A stretch of DNA of 64,000 bases from Clostridium fungisolvens (GCF_014193895.1 NZ_BLZR01000001.1:2170001-2234000), one strand, 5' to 3'. Positions 36,317 through 46,198 are shown, counted from the stretch's first letter. Numbers and translations: made by a program. Notes: a model not told the origin generated them from the sequence alone.

Positions 36317-36940
36317 TTATCCTATATTGAGAATTATATGGGTGGTTTCAATTAGCCCTTCTAAAATTTCTATAGCATCATAGGAGGTTTCTATCTGGAT
36401 ATGATCCTTTCTTACTGAAAGTCTTTGCATAAGACCCCATATTGCATTTATTTGGATAGCTAGCTTTTTACGAAAACTTAAATTGTTTTTAATGGAACCA
36501 TCCTGAAGTCCTTCATTGATTAATTCATCATAAAAGTATGAATAAATGATATAATCCAAATAATTTTCATCGTCTGCTCGATGAGTATGATAACAATCAA
36601 AAAATATTGTGAATCTGATATCATCAAATCTTTCAAGGTATAGTTGTTTATATAAATCGATTAAAGAATGAATTTTTTCATTTGCATTATTACCGTGTAT
36701 GTTATCCTTTAAAAATATTGTTATTTCACCTAAAATGCTTCTGTGAATTTCCCACAATATATCAAATACTGAATCAAAATATTTATAAAAGGTTACTCTA
36801 CTGGTTTCAGCAAGATTAACAATATCAACCACAGTTACTTTATCCATGCCGTTCTTAACAGCTAGATCGAAAGCTGCCTCCATTAAAGTATTTTTACGTT
36901 CACTCTCATCTTTGAATTTATAGTTATGCTTAAAACTCAT
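36317..36940 (-). CDS. TetR/AcrR-family regulator
   Basis: A 207-residue regulator. I start at the ATG at 36940 (MSFKHNYKF), which follows TGGAGG; a longer frame to 37021 has no site. The DNA-binding domain is at about residues 15-60 (VTVVDIVNLAETSRVTFYKY). It is divergent from a GH1 glycosidase, and two near-identical palindromes lie between them, so it most likely represses that gene in the absence of a sugar or glycoside signal. Confidence 0.87.
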   Translation of the reverse strand: MSFKHNYKFKDESERKNTLMEAAFDLAVKNGMDKVTVVDIVNLAETSRVTFYKYFDSVFDILWEIHRSILGEITIFLKDNIHGNNANEKIHSLIDLYKQLYLERFDDIRFTIFFDCYHTHRADDENYLDYIIYSYFYDELINEGLQDGSIKNNLSFRKKLAIQINAIWGLMQRLSVRKDHIQIETSYDAIEILEGLIETTHIILNIG

Positions 36941-37072
36941 TAGAACCTCCAGATAAGCAGTTTTGCTTTTTATTTTAGGTAATTCCTTAATTAAAGGATA
37001 CACATGTTTATATTTTAACATATAAATCGGAAAAGTGAGATTTTCTAAATGCGAAAATCTAATAACTTCGGG

Positions 37073-37128
37073 TTTACACTGTGTAAATTTAGTGGTAATA
37101 TAAAGCTAGTTTACAGTGTGTAAACTAG
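37073..37128. promoter_or_regulatory. Two tandem palindromic operators between TetR and GH1 genes
   Basis: TTTACAC-T-GTGTAAA (37073-37087) and CTAGTTTACA-GTG-TGTAAACTAG (37106-37128) share the core TTTACA-N3-TGTAAA. Their centres are 37 bp apart. They look like paired TetR-type sites. Confidence 0.75.
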
Positions 37129-37201
37129 TGAAGAACTTTGTATTATTTAAGACAATTATTATATAGTTGTCGAATTAAATAGAAGGTGGAGGAGAGAATT
37201 T

Positions 37202-38566
37202 ATGAGTAAAACTAATGCTAATCAATTTCTTTGGGGAGGCGCTGTAACATCATTTCAAATAGAAGGGGCTTGGAATGAAGGTGGTAAAGGAGTTTCTATT
37301 GTAGATAACAGAGAAATAAAACCTGGAGTATCTGATTGGAACACTGCCATAGATTTTTATCATAGATACAAGGAAGACATAGAACTTTTTAAGGAACTTG
37401 GATTAAATTCATTTCGTACTAATATAGCTTGGTCTAGAATCTTTCCTGATGGTGAAAATGTAAATGAAGATGGATTAATATTTTATGATAATGTAATAGA
37501 TGAACTCTTGAATAATAATATAGAACCAGTGTTAACCTTATATCATTTTGATATGCCTTTAGCACTGCAGGAAAAATATAATGGATTTATTTCAAGAAAA
37601 GTAGTTGATTTGTTTGAGAAATTTGCAATAACTGTTTTTAAAAGATATGGAGATAGGGTTAAGTACTGGGTTAGCTTTAATGAAATGAATACAGCTACAC
37701 TAATGACTGATTTGTACGGAACTAAGCTTCCAAAGGACATGGACAAAAAAACTTTCGAAAATCAATTAATCCATAATGTCTTAATGGCTCATTCAAAAGC
37801 TACCAAAGCACTACATGATATTGTTAAAGATGGAAAGATGGGCGGTATGGTTAACTACATGCAATTATATCCTGCAACCTGCAATCCTTATGATACTTTT
37901 TTAATGAAAAAATTTAAAGAGAGAATTGCTGATTTATATTTAGACGTATTTGCAAGAGGAGAGTATCCATCATACTATCTTACAGATTTAAAAAATAGAA
38001 AAATATCCTTGGATTTCGAAGAAGGGGATTTGGAATTATTAAAATACGGAAAAGCAGACTATTTAGGAATCAGTTATTATTTTAGTGGAACAGTTAGCTC
38101 AAGTATAAAAAATAACAAACCTCTTTTCCCAGGTATGGAAAATTTAATAGAAAACCAATATCTTAAAGCTAGTGAGTGGGGATGGACTATTGACCCTATC
38201 GGTTTTAGACTGGCTTTAAAGGATGTCTATGAAAGATATAATGTGCCAATATTTATATTAGAAAATGGAATTGGTGTGAAAGAAGAATTGAATGAAGATA
38301 ATACTGTAGAAGATGATTATAGAATTGACTACGTGAAAAAACATATAGAACAAATGAAAATTGCAATATCTGAAGGTGTAGAAATAATCGGTTATTTAGC
38401 TTGGGGACCAATTGATATACTAAGCTCTCAGGGAGAAATGAGTAAAAGATATGGATTTATATTTGTAAATAGAACTGAAAATGATTTAAGAGATCTAAAG
38501 AGATATAAGAAAAAAAGCTTCAATTGGTTTAAGCAGGTTATAGAATCTAACGGTGAAAGATTATAA
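37202..38566 (+). CDS. GH1 glycosidase, 6-phospho-beta-glucosidase-like
   Basis: A 454-residue retaining glycosidase. The acid/base is Glu161 (SFNEMN) and the nucleophile Glu354 (ILENGIG). Both are intact, and GGAVTSFQIEGAWNEGGKG is the normal GH1 start. The NEM form (rather than NEP) and the Ser...Lys-Arg-Tyr motif at SSQGEMSKRYGFIFV point to 6-phospho-beta-glucosides imported by a PTS. No PTS permease is nearby, so the phospho-substrate call is inference. GGTGGAGG precedes the ATG. Confidence 0.88.
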   Translation: MSKTNANQFLWGGAVTSFQIEGAWNEGGKGVSIVDNREIKPGVSDWNTAIDFYHRYKEDIELFKELGLNSFRTNIAWSRIFPDGENVNEDGLIFYDNVIDELLNNNIEPVLTLYHFDMPLALQEKYNGFISRKVVDLFEKFAITVFKRYGDRVKYWVSFNEMNTATLMTDLYGTKLPKDMDKKTFENQLIHNVLMAHSKATKALHDIVKDGKMGGMVNYMQLYPATCNPYDTFLMKKFKERIADLYLDVFARGEYPSYYLTDLKNRKISLDFEEGDLELLKYGKADYLGISYYFSGTVSSSIKNNKPLFPGMENLIENQYLKASEWGWTIDPIGFRLALKDVYERYNVPIFILENGIGVKEELNEDNTVEDDYRIDYVKKHIEQMKIAISEGVEIIGYLAWGPIDILSSQGEMSKRYGFIFVNRTENDLRDLKRYKKKSFNWFKQVIESNGERL

Positions 38567-38589
38567 AATAAAATCTAAATATAAATTAC

Positions 38590-38636
38590 ATGCATACAGA
38601 GATGTTTTATGCATAAACCTCTGTATGCATATTTTA
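38590..38636 (+). terminator. Intrinsic terminator after the GH1 gene
   Basis: ATGCATACAGAG / CTCTGTATGCAT, a perfect 12-bp stem with a 17-nt loop and an ATTTT tail. Confidence 0.8.
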
Positions 38637-38692
38637 TCGCAATTTTTAATAGCAATTATATTCAGTAAAAGTTAAATTATAAAGCTATAATG

Positions 38693-39148
38693 CTAATTTA
38701 AAGTATTATACTTTGAAAAAGTTCCATAATCTTCAACCTTGTTTAGATTCGGACATTTGGCAATAAAGTGGACTATAATATGACAGTTATCCAATTTTGG
38801 ATATACTTCAAATAGTTTTCTATCGCCATATCTTATAGCTTCCAATGCAAGAGGTAGTTCTTTTCTAAAAATGTAGTCTCTAATAGCAGCCTGGATTGGA
38901 TTTGTGTCGTTATCTACAGCTAAATAAACATAAAACAAAATGGAACTTTCTTTACTTACCCATTCTCCACGTACTTCATCTCTCATCTCATTAGTTTTAT
39001 CATAGGCAAAGCTCAAACCTATAGTTAAAAATAATTCTGCTGTAATATCTGAGTGAGTTAATGTACAGTGTCTAGTTAAAATAGGATTGCTTGGTGTAAC
39101 ACCATCCCTAAATTCAACTGAAAGTTTTTCAGGTTTAAATTGCGACAT
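38693..39148 (-). CDS. Staygreen-family protein
   Basis: A 151-residue protein that I match to the stay-green (SGR) family by FKPEKLSVEFRDGVTPSNPI, LTHSDITAELFLTIG and YDKTNEMRDEVRGEW. Plant SGR removes magnesium from chlorophyll a, and bacterial homologues occur in non-photosynthetic Firmicutes. What it dechelates or binds in a clostridium is unknown. Monocistronic, next to an AraC regulator on the same strand. Confidence 0.8.
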   Translation of the reverse strand: MSQFKPEKLSVEFRDGVTPSNPILTRHCTLTHSDITAELFLTIGLSFAYDKTNEMRDEVRGEWVSKESSILFYVYLAVDNDTNPIQAAIRDYIFRKELPLALEAIRYGDRKLFEVYPKLDNCHIIVHFIAKCPNLNKVEDYGTFSKYNTLN

Positions 39149-39216
39149 ATATTATACCTTCTATTATTTATTTACAAGAATAGTATATGTATATCATTAC
39201 GCTTTGCTATTTTGAT

Positions 39217-40107
39217 TTATATTTTATTTAGCATCTGTTTCTTATATTGGTTTGGAGTAACATTTTCATATTCTTTGAACTTTTTGATAAAATAACTAAA
39301 ATTATCAAAACCAACTTCAAAACAAATATCTGATATCTTTTTATCACCATTTTTCAAGAGTTTAGTGGCTTGTTCGATTCTATATTGGTTTATAAAATCT
39401 ACTATTGTTTTACCTGTATTGGCTTTGAAGAATCTACAAAAATATTGAGGATTCATATTTGCTTGTTTAGCTAAATCCTCTATATACATCTTTTCTGTAT
39501 ATTTATTCTGAATATAATTTATAGTTTTTTTAATGACACTTATTTTATAATTAAGCGATGAAGCTGATGATACCTTATGGACAATGAATTTATTTTCTCT
39601 AGCGATGACAGAAAGTATCTTGTATAGTGAAGCTTTGATTCCTATCTCCCAACCGAATTGTTTTTCGGAGCATATATCTAGTATTTCTTTTACTTCTTCT
39701 ATTACTTTTTTACCCCATATATAATTCTCATCTATTATTAAAGGAAAACGAAAATCACCATTTAGAAGTGGGGTAATATAATTATTTTGGCATGGGTCAT
39801 TGATTGTACTATTTAAAAAGTTTAAATCAAAAAGTAAAGCATGATGCAAGCTGCCTTCACCATTAATAGTATGAGCTGAATGAAGTTGACCGCTATTTAT
39901 TATTATAGCTTGGCCTTCCGAAACCTTTGTTGAAACAGTGTCTATTGTATAGATTATAGATCCTTTTTCTACGTAGATGATTTCAAACTCATTATGCCAG
40001 TGTAAGTATAGGGTGAAGTTGTTCCAATTTTGATTATATGAATAAAAGGGAATGAGAGAGTTACCTCTATATACGGTTTCTCTTAGAGTATTTTTTTCAG
40101 TTTCCAT
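39217..40107 (-). CDS. AraC-family regulator with N-terminal cupin domain
   Basis: A 296-residue one-component regulator. Residues about 20-110 form a sugar-binding cupin (HWHNEFEIIYVEKGSIIY, then INSGQLHSAH). Residues about 190-295 form the double HTH (IEDLAKQANMNPQYFCRFFK; ISDICFEVGFDNFSYFIKKF). It is divergent from the GH31-GH32 operon across about 200 bp and most likely activates it in response to a sugar. Confidence 0.88.
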   Translation of the reverse strand: METEKNTLRETVYRGNSLIPFYSYNQNWNNFTLYLHWHNEFEIIYVEKGSIIYTIDTVSTKVSEGQAIIINSGQLHSAHTINGEGSLHHALLFDLNFLNSTINDPCQNNYITPLLNGDFRFPLIIDENYIWGKKVIEEVKEILDICSEKQFGWEIGIKASLYKILSVIARENKFIVHKVSSASSLNYKISVIKKTINYIQNKYTEKMYIEDLAKQANMNPQYFCRFFKANTGKTIVDFINQYRIEQATKLLKNGDKKISDICFEVGFDNFSYFIKKFKEYENVTPNQYKKQMLNKI

Positions 40108-40314
40108 TTGTTAAAGTCACCTCACTAGTGGTCTGCAAAGTCTATTAATTTATAACTCAATAATAATCAGTATAATATTGTGGTTTTTATTTGTGTCAAA
40201 ATAGTGTTATTTTTAGTTAAAATAGAGCAAGTATTGGTGCTAAAAAATATATATACTACTAATATAAGGTTTACATCGTAAAATAACAAGCAAAAATGCT
40301 ATGGAGGGAATAAT

Positions 40315-42669
40315 ATGTTTGGGAAAATAGTAAGTCATAAAGTAGAAGATAATAAGATACATTTAGAGTTTGAAAAAAATAAAGGTATACTTGAAGTTAT
40401 AAATCCAATGATTGTGAATGTTTTTTGTCCATTAAAATATAATAATCATTATTCGAGAGCTGTTGAGAATTTGAACATTGAGCAATGTGAGATTTTAGTA
40501 CAGGAAAAAGGCTCTTACATAGAGATAAAAACAGAGGCATTACTTATTAAGGTATATGAAGATTTTAAAGTAGATTTTTATAACATTGAAGGAAAGATCC
40601 TATGTGAAGATTTTAGAGAAGAAAGAGCCCCTTTTATAAGAAGAGGTACCATAAGTGATGCACAAGATGAAGGTCATAATGTAGATAAACAAGCTCATAA
40701 CCATAAAATTGAAGTTGTTAAAAGGTTATTTGGAGATGAGAAGTTCTATGGTCTTGGAGAAAAAACAGGTCATCTTAATAAAAGAGGTTACTACTATGAA
40801 ATGTGGAATACTGATGATCCAACACCACATGTAGAAAGTCATAAATCACTTTATAAATCCATTCCTTATTTCATTACTTTAAGAGAAGATAGTACTTTTG
40901 GCATATTCTTCGATAATACCTTTAAAACTTACTTTGATATGGGAAAAGAAAACTCCGAGTATTATTACTTTGGAGCTGAAGACGGTAATTTAGACTATTA
41001 TTTTATTGGTGGCAATAATATACAGGAGGTACTAAAGGGGTATACTGATTTAACAGGAAAGACACCTCTTCCTCAAATGTGGACTCTTGGATATCAACAA
41101 AGTAGATGGTCTTATTCTCCAGAAGGCAGAGTTAAAGAAATAGCAAAAAACTTCAGAGAAAAAGATATTCCTTGTGACACAATTCATTTAGACATAGATT
41201 ATATGGAGAGTTTTAAAGTGTTTACTTGGGATAAAGAAAGATTTCCTGATGAAAAGAAGCTATTAAATGAGCTTAATGAAGATGGATTTAAGATAGTTAC
41301 CATAATAGATCCAGGGGTAAAGAAAGAAAAAAACTATGATATTTATGAGACTGGACTTAAAAATGGGTATTTTGCCACTGATAAGGATGGAATCACTTAT
41401 GTAAATAGGGTATGGCCAGGTGATTCTGTGTTTCCTGACTTTTCTAATAAAGATACTAGAGATTGGTGGGCTGAAAATCAAAAGCTTCTATTGAATTCGG
41501 GAGTTTCAGGTGTATGGAATGATATGAATGAGCCTGCTAGTTTTAATGGACCATTACCGGATGATGTTCAGTTTGAAAACGAAGGAAGAAATACAGATCA
41601 CACTGAGATTCATAATGTATATGGACATCTAATGGCAAAGGCAACTTTTGAAGGGATTAAGAAACACAGTGGTAAAAGACCTTTTGTTATAACAAGGGCA
41701 GCATATGCAGGAACTCAAAAGTATTCTACTGTATGGACTGGTGACAATCAAAGCTTTTGGGATCACTTAAGGATGTCAATACCTATGCTTTTAAACTTAG
41801 GAATGAGCGGTATTAGCTTTTGTGGAGCTGATGTTGGAGGCTTTAGCTTTGACTGTACCCCTGAACTTTTATCGAGATGGGTTCAAGTAGGAGCTTTTAC
41901 GCCATTATTTAGAAATCATTCAGGTAGCAACACAAGAGATCAGGAACCTTGGGCTTTTGATGAAGAGACCTTAAATATTAATAGAAAGTATATAAAGTTA
42001 AGATATTCGCTTCTTCCATATCTATATGATTTATTATGGAGTGGGGAAACTACAGGGTTACCAGTTATGAGGCCACTTGTGCTTCATTATGAAAGAGATA
42101 AAGAAGTATATGAGATCAATGATCAATTTTTATTTGGTGAAAACATATTGGTAGCACCTATATTAGAGCAAGGTAAGAAAATAAGAACTGTGTATCTTCC
42201 AGAAGGTCAATGGATTGACTATTGGACGAAGGAAGTTATAGATGGTGGAAAGTATATACTTAAGGATGCTCCTCTTGATATATGTCCAGTATTTATTAAA
42301 AAGGGAAGTATAGTACCAAACTATCCAGAGCAAAGCTACGTTGGAGAAAAAGATATTAAAGAATTAACACTCGATGTATATCCTGGACAAGGCCAATATG
42401 TACACTATGTAGATGACAAAGCAAGCTATAACTACAGAGAAGGTGAATATACTTTATACGAATTTATTATGAAGAGTGATGAAAAAGTTGCAATTGATAT
42501 AAATATAAAGCATGAAGAGTATAAAGCATATAATAGCTTTAAAGTTATATACAATTGTAATACTATAAAAGAAATATCTTTCAATGAAGAAAAATTAGAT
42601 TTTTTAGAAAATAATAATAAGATTGAATTTATTATTCCTGCAATAAGTGGTAAGCTTGTAATAAGATAG
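40315..42669 (+). CDS. GH31 alpha-glucosidase
   Basis: A 784-residue retaining glycosidase, cytoplasmic (no signal peptide), releasing alpha-linked glucose from oligosaccharides. The nucleophile is Asp403 in GVWNDMNEP and the acid/base is Asp477 in WTGDNQSFW. GYQQSRWSYSPEGRVKEIA and LFRNHSGSNTRDQEPW are typical subsite regions. Length is normal. TGGAGGG precedes the ATG. It is followed after 56 nt by GH32 in the same operon, suggesting breakdown of mixed glucose/fructose oligosaccharides. Confidence 0.93.
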   Translation: MFGKIVSHKVEDNKIHLEFEKNKGILEVINPMIVNVFCPLKYNNHYSRAVENLNIEQCEILVQEKGSYIEIKTEALLIKVYEDFKVDFYNIEGKILCEDFREERAPFIRRGTISDAQDEGHNVDKQAHNHKIEVVKRLFGDEKFYGLGEKTGHLNKRGYYYEMWNTDDPTPHVESHKSLYKSIPYFITLREDSTFGIFFDNTFKTYFDMGKENSEYYYFGAEDGNLDYYFIGGNNIQEVLKGYTDLTGKTPLPQMWTLGYQQSRWSYSPEGRVKEIAKNFREKDIPCDTIHLDIDYMESFKVFTWDKERFPDEKKLLNELNEDGFKIVTIIDPGVKKEKNYDIYETGLKNGYFATDKDGITYVNRVWPGDSVFPDFSNKDTRDWWAENQKLLLNSGVSGVWNDMNEPASFNGPLPDDVQFENEGRNTDHTEIHNVYGHLMAKATFEGIKKHSGKRPFVITRAAYAGTQKYSTVWTGDNQSFWDHLRMSIPMLLNLGMSGISFCGADVGGFSFDCTPELLSRWVQVGAFTPLFRNHSGSNTRDQEPWAFDEETLNINRKYIKLRYSLLPYLYDLLWSGETTGLPVMRPLVLHYERDKEVYEINDQFLFGENILVAPILEQGKKIRTVYLPEGQWIDYWTKEVIDGGKYILKDAPLDICPVFIKKGSIVPNYPEQSYVGEKDIKELTLDVYPGQGQYVHYVDDKASYNYREGEYTLYEFIMKSDEKVAIDINIKHEEYKAYNSFKVIYNCNTIKEISFNEEKLDFLENNNKIEFIIPAISGKLVIR

Positions 42670-42725
42670 AGTGTTTAAGAGTTTAAGCGAATAAGTATAT
42701 TCCAATTAATGTGAGGAGAATTCTA

Positions 42726-44120
42726 ATGAACTTATATAGACCTATATTTCATTTTATGCCTGAAAAAAGTTGGATGAATGACCCTAATGGACCGATATAT
42801 TATAAAGATGAATATCATTTATTTTATCAGTATAATCCTAATTCTGACCATTGGGATACAATGCACTGGGGACATGCTGTTAGCAAAGATTTAGTTCATT
42901 GGACTCACTTACCAATTGCTTTATATCCTTCAAATGAATTAGGTGAAACTCATTGTTTTTCTGGATGTGCGTTAGTAAATGATGAAGGTTTACCAATGAT
43001 TTTCTATACAAGTGTAGGTGAAAACAAAAGAAATTTTAAAGATGGTGCTGAGCAATGGATTGCCATCAGTAAAGATGAAATGTTCTCTTGGGAGAAACCA
43101 AATTTTAATCCTATTATCACTGCAGATATTCATGGAGATATATTAATAAAAGACTGGAGAGATCCTTTTATATGGAAAAAAGATAACCTTTGGTATATGG
43201 TACTAGGGGGAGGCCATGATGGTAAAGGCTGTGTGCTAATGTATAAATCTACTAACTTATTAGAATGGCAGTTTATAGATATAATATATGAAACAAATGA
43301 GTACGAAATTTTAGAATGCCCTAATATGCTTACTTTTGAAGAGAAATATGTTTTAGTTTATTCTCCTTGTGATGAGGTTAAATATCATATAGGAACAATA
43401 GATGAAAATAATAAGTTTTTAATTGAGCATACTGGTATATTAGATAATAACTTTGGAAGAGAAGGATTTTATGCTCCTAATACTTTAGTAGATCCAAAGG
43501 GAAGAAATATTATGTGGGGATGGCTTCCTGAGGATTCAAGAAGAGATTTTAAAGGAAATGCTGGATGGGCTGGAGTTCAATCAGTACCTAGAATACTTTC
43601 TTTAAAGGATAATGAAACTTTAATAATGGAGCCAGCTGAAGAGTTAAATGCTTTAAGATATGATGAGGAGATATATGAACATTTAATTATCCACGATGAA
43701 AAATGGAAACTAGAAACTCAAGGGAGAGCTCTAGAAATTGACTTAAATATTCAAATACAAGGTGATGAACAGTTTTCTTTGAATCTTCTAGAATCAAACG
43801 ATAGTAGTGAATGCACTATATTAAGTTACAATGCAATGGAAGAAACACTATTATTGGATAGATCTAAGTCAAGTTTATCCGATCTACCTAATAAGTGTAG
43901 TCTTAAAGCTAAATTAAGCTGCAAAAAGGAACATAATCTTAATATACGAGTTTTTGTAGATCATTCTACAGTTGAAGTTTTTGCAGATAACTCAATATGC
44001 ATGTCAACAAGAGTATATCCGACTCTTGAAAATAGCTACAATATTAGTTTTACTCTTAAAAATAGCAGCAAGTTAAATGTTAATAAGTTTAGCATATGGA
44101 AAATGCGTTCAATTTGGTAA
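42726..44120 (+). CDS. GH32 beta-fructosidase / sucrose-6-phosphate hydrolase
   Basis: A 464-residue five-bladed-propeller enzyme with a C-terminal beta-sandwich (about 340-464). The three catalytic acids are intact: nucleophile Asp19 (WMNDPNG), Asp146 (WRDPF) and acid/base Glu197 (ECPN). ATG 42726 follows GTGAGGAG; the upstream GTG overlaps that site. Without a signal peptide it acts in the cytoplasm on sucrose, sucrose-6-phosphate or fructo-oligosaccharides. A terminator follows. No sucrose PTS is present in the window. Confidence 0.92.
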   Translation: MNLYRPIFHFMPEKSWMNDPNGPIYYKDEYHLFYQYNPNSDHWDTMHWGHAVSKDLVHWTHLPIALYPSNELGETHCFSGCALVNDEGLPMIFYTSVGENKRNFKDGAEQWIAISKDEMFSWEKPNFNPIITADIHGDILIKDWRDPFIWKKDNLWYMVLGGGHDGKGCVLMYKSTNLLEWQFIDIIYETNEYEILECPNMLTFEEKYVLVYSPCDEVKYHIGTIDENNKFLIEHTGILDNNFGREGFYAPNTLVDPKGRNIMWGWLPEDSRRDFKGNAGWAGVQSVPRILSLKDNETLIMEPAEELNALRYDEEIYEHLIIHDEKWKLETQGRALEIDLNIQIQGDEQFSLNLLESNDSSECTILSYNAMEETLLLDRSKSSLSDLPNKCSLKAKLSCKKEHNLNIRVFVDHSTVEVFADNSICMSTRVYPTLENSYNISFTLKNSSKLNVNKFSIWKMRSIW

Positions 44121-44133
44121 GTTCATATGAAAT

Positions 44134-44170
44134 AAAAGCACTAGAGTTGCATAAATTCTAGTGCTTTTGT
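44134..44170 (+). terminator. Intrinsic terminator after the GH32 gene
   Basis: AAAAGCACTAGA / TCTAGTGCTTTT, a perfect 12-bp stem with an 11-nt loop and a TTTTGTT tail. Confidence 0.9.
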
Positions 44171-44177
44171 TATTGGC

Positions 44178-44280
44178 GTTAAAGTACCGTGTTGAAATTA
44201 ATTGGTTAGCTATCCGATGCTTTAATGAGCTTACGCAAAGAATTAATTTCAACAATATTCTTAACCTTAGCCTTATTATA
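44178..44280. repeat. Repeat family B, copy B2
   Basis: GTTGAAATTAATT (44191-44203) pairs perfectly with AATTAATTTCAAC (44241-44253), enclosing GGTTAGCTATCCGATGCTTTA. The element aligns with B1 along its whole length, including flanks outside the stem (TAGCCTTATTAT downstream). It sits between the GH32 terminator and the chemoreceptor gene. Confidence 0.7.
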
Positions 44281-44439
44281 AATAGGAGCTTTCATATATG
44301 AGGGCTAATGTTCCAGTGTTGGGTATAAAATCATAGAAGTATATAAAGCTTAATTCGTTAAGAATCATTATCATGTAGACGAGAATCTAAATATACCTTT
44401 TACAAGGGAGATTAATATACAAAGGAGGATTTGCTACAT

Positions 44440-46134
44440 ATGAAGCTTCGAAATATAAAGTTACTATCCTTGCTCATTACAATGCTTGTAATCATTATAG
44501 TGTCTACATCAACACTGATTGGTATTGGATACACAAAAATGAGTGCAATAAACGACAGTGCAGAGTCAATTTATTCAACTAACTTGATTCCAATTAAATA
44601 CCTTGGGGATATAAGAAGTAATTTCACAATGACGAGAATAAGTATAGTAAAATGTATATGGGGAAGCTATACTCAAACGGAAGCAGATAAAGTAGTATTA
44701 TATAAACAGAAAGTTGAAGAACTAGAAAAGGAATATGTTCCAGTAATAGATACTACAGAGGAAAAAAAAGATTATGATTCATATAAAGCAGCTCAAAAGA
44801 TCTATTTCGAAACCTGGGACCAAATGAAACTTAAAAGAATGCAAAACATAGAAATTACTGATGAGGAAAGAGCTTCTTTCGGTGCAAAAGGCGAGAGCGT
44901 AGTAAAAAATCTTGATGAGTTAGTTAAGTTAAATACTGTTCAAGCTAGTGAAGGAAAAGAGCATAGTGAAAATATATATTCAAGCGGAATGAAACTGTTT
45001 ATATTAATTGGATTAGTAGTAATCGTTATATCAAGTGCCGTAGCCTTAACGATACTTTTAATAATACGAAACTCTAGTAAGGAAATATTAAATAACCTTG
45101 CTCTATTAGCAAAAGGTGACTTAACAGCAAAAATTGATGATTCAAGTACTAATGAATTTGGAGTGATGAAAAAAGAATTAAATAAGACTGTAAATAGTAT
45201 AAGAGAAATTCTTTCTTCAATTAAGAGTAATGCTCTTGTACTTAATGATCAATCTTCATCTCTATCTGCTATTTCAGAAGAAATGACTTCATCTTCTCAA
45301 GAAGTTTCAAATGCAGTTCAGGAAGTTGCCAATGGTGCAACAAATCAGGCACAAGATCTTGTATCAACTGCAAGCAGCGTTGAGAGTTTTGGACAAAATG
45401 TTGAGATAATAGTTGGTGCAATTGAAAAAGTAGATGAAAAAGCTAAGAATATTGATGATAAGGCTAAGGAAAGTAATATTAAATTAGAGACTTTAGCCAA
45501 CTCTATTGCAAATCTTAGTACATCATTTAACGGGGTAAGTGGACAAGTTGAAGGCTTAGGAGATAACATTAATGAAGTGCAAAAAATCATTACAATTATT
45601 AACTCTATTGCGGACCAAACTAATTTACTAGCACTAAACGCTGCTATAGAAGCAGCGAGAGCTGGAGAAGTAGGTAAAGGTTTTGCCGTTGTGGCAGATG
45701 AAATTAGAAAACTTGCAGAAGAATCAAAAAAATCAGCACATAGTATTGATAGCTTACTAAATAAAATACTTAATGAAACTAAAGAAGTTGTATCTAATTC
45801 AAATAGTGTTGGAACCGATTTAGATAATCAGATTGTAGTAATTGAAGAATCAATAAATTCATTTAAAGAAATCATTGAAGATATTAATAATATACTTCCT
45901 CAAATAGGAGAAGTTAGTACTTCTGCAGTGAATTTAAATAAAGAAAAGTTAACAATTATAAATAAGGTAGAAGCCTCAGCTTCTATTGCTGAAGGAACAG
46001 CAGCAACAGCCGAAGAGATAGCTGCTTCAGCTCAACAAATGAATTCTTCAAGTGAAGAAGTGGCTAATTCAGCACAAAATCTTGCTGAGATGACAGAAAA
46101 TATGGCTAAGAATGTAAGTAGGTTTAAGTTATAA
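44440..46134 (+). CDS. Methyl-accepting chemotaxis protein
   Basis: A 564-residue receptor. ATG 44440 follows AAAGGAGGAT; the TTG at 44431 is too close to it. Order: membrane helix (about 8-30), four-helix-bundle-type extracellular sensor (about 31-185), second helix (about 186-212), HAMP (about 212-265), then the long coiled-coil signalling domain. The hairpin tip is intact (QTNLLALNAAIEAARAGEVG and GFAVVADEIRKLAEES) and binds CheA/CheW. The ligand is unknown; the position beside sugar genes hints at carbohydrate sensing only weakly. Confidence 0.93.
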   Translation: MKLRNIKLLSLLITMLVIIIVSTSTLIGIGYTKMSAINDSAESIYSTNLIPIKYLGDIRSNFTMTRISIVKCIWGSYTQTEADKVVLYKQKVEELEKEYVPVIDTTEEKKDYDSYKAAQKIYFETWDQMKLKRMQNIEITDEERASFGAKGESVVKNLDELVKLNTVQASEGKEHSENIYSSGMKLFILIGLVVIVISSAVALTILLIIRNSSKEILNNLALLAKGDLTAKIDDSSTNEFGVMKKELNKTVNSIREILSSIKSNALVLNDQSSSLSAISEEMTSSSQEVSNAVQEVANGATNQAQDLVSTASSVESFGQNVEIIVGAIEKVDEKAKNIDDKAKESNIKLETLANSIANLSTSFNGVSGQVEGLGDNINEVQKIITIINSIADQTNLLALNAAIEAARAGEVGKGFAVVADEIRKLAEESKKSAHSIDSLLNKILNETKEVVSNSNSVGTDLDNQIVVIEESINSFKEIIEDINNILPQIGEVSTSAVNLNKEKLTIINKVEASASIAEGTAATAEEIAASAQQMNSSSEEVANSAQNLAEMTENMAKNVSRFKL

Positions 46135-46171
46135 TTAAATATTTTGTGAACTCATGTTTAATTAGATTTAG

Positions 46172-46198
46172 GAGTATGCAGTTTGTATACTCTTTTTT
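46172..46198 (+). terminator. Terminator after the chemoreceptor gene
   Basis: GAGTAT / ATACTC short stem with a 9-nt loop and a six-T tail. Confidence 0.7.

Noticed and set aside
44298..44336. Peptide MRANVPVLGIKS with a TAGGAG-like site downstream of repeat B2
   Set aside because: Short frames like this occur by chance; no export signal, processing gene or receptor is beside it.
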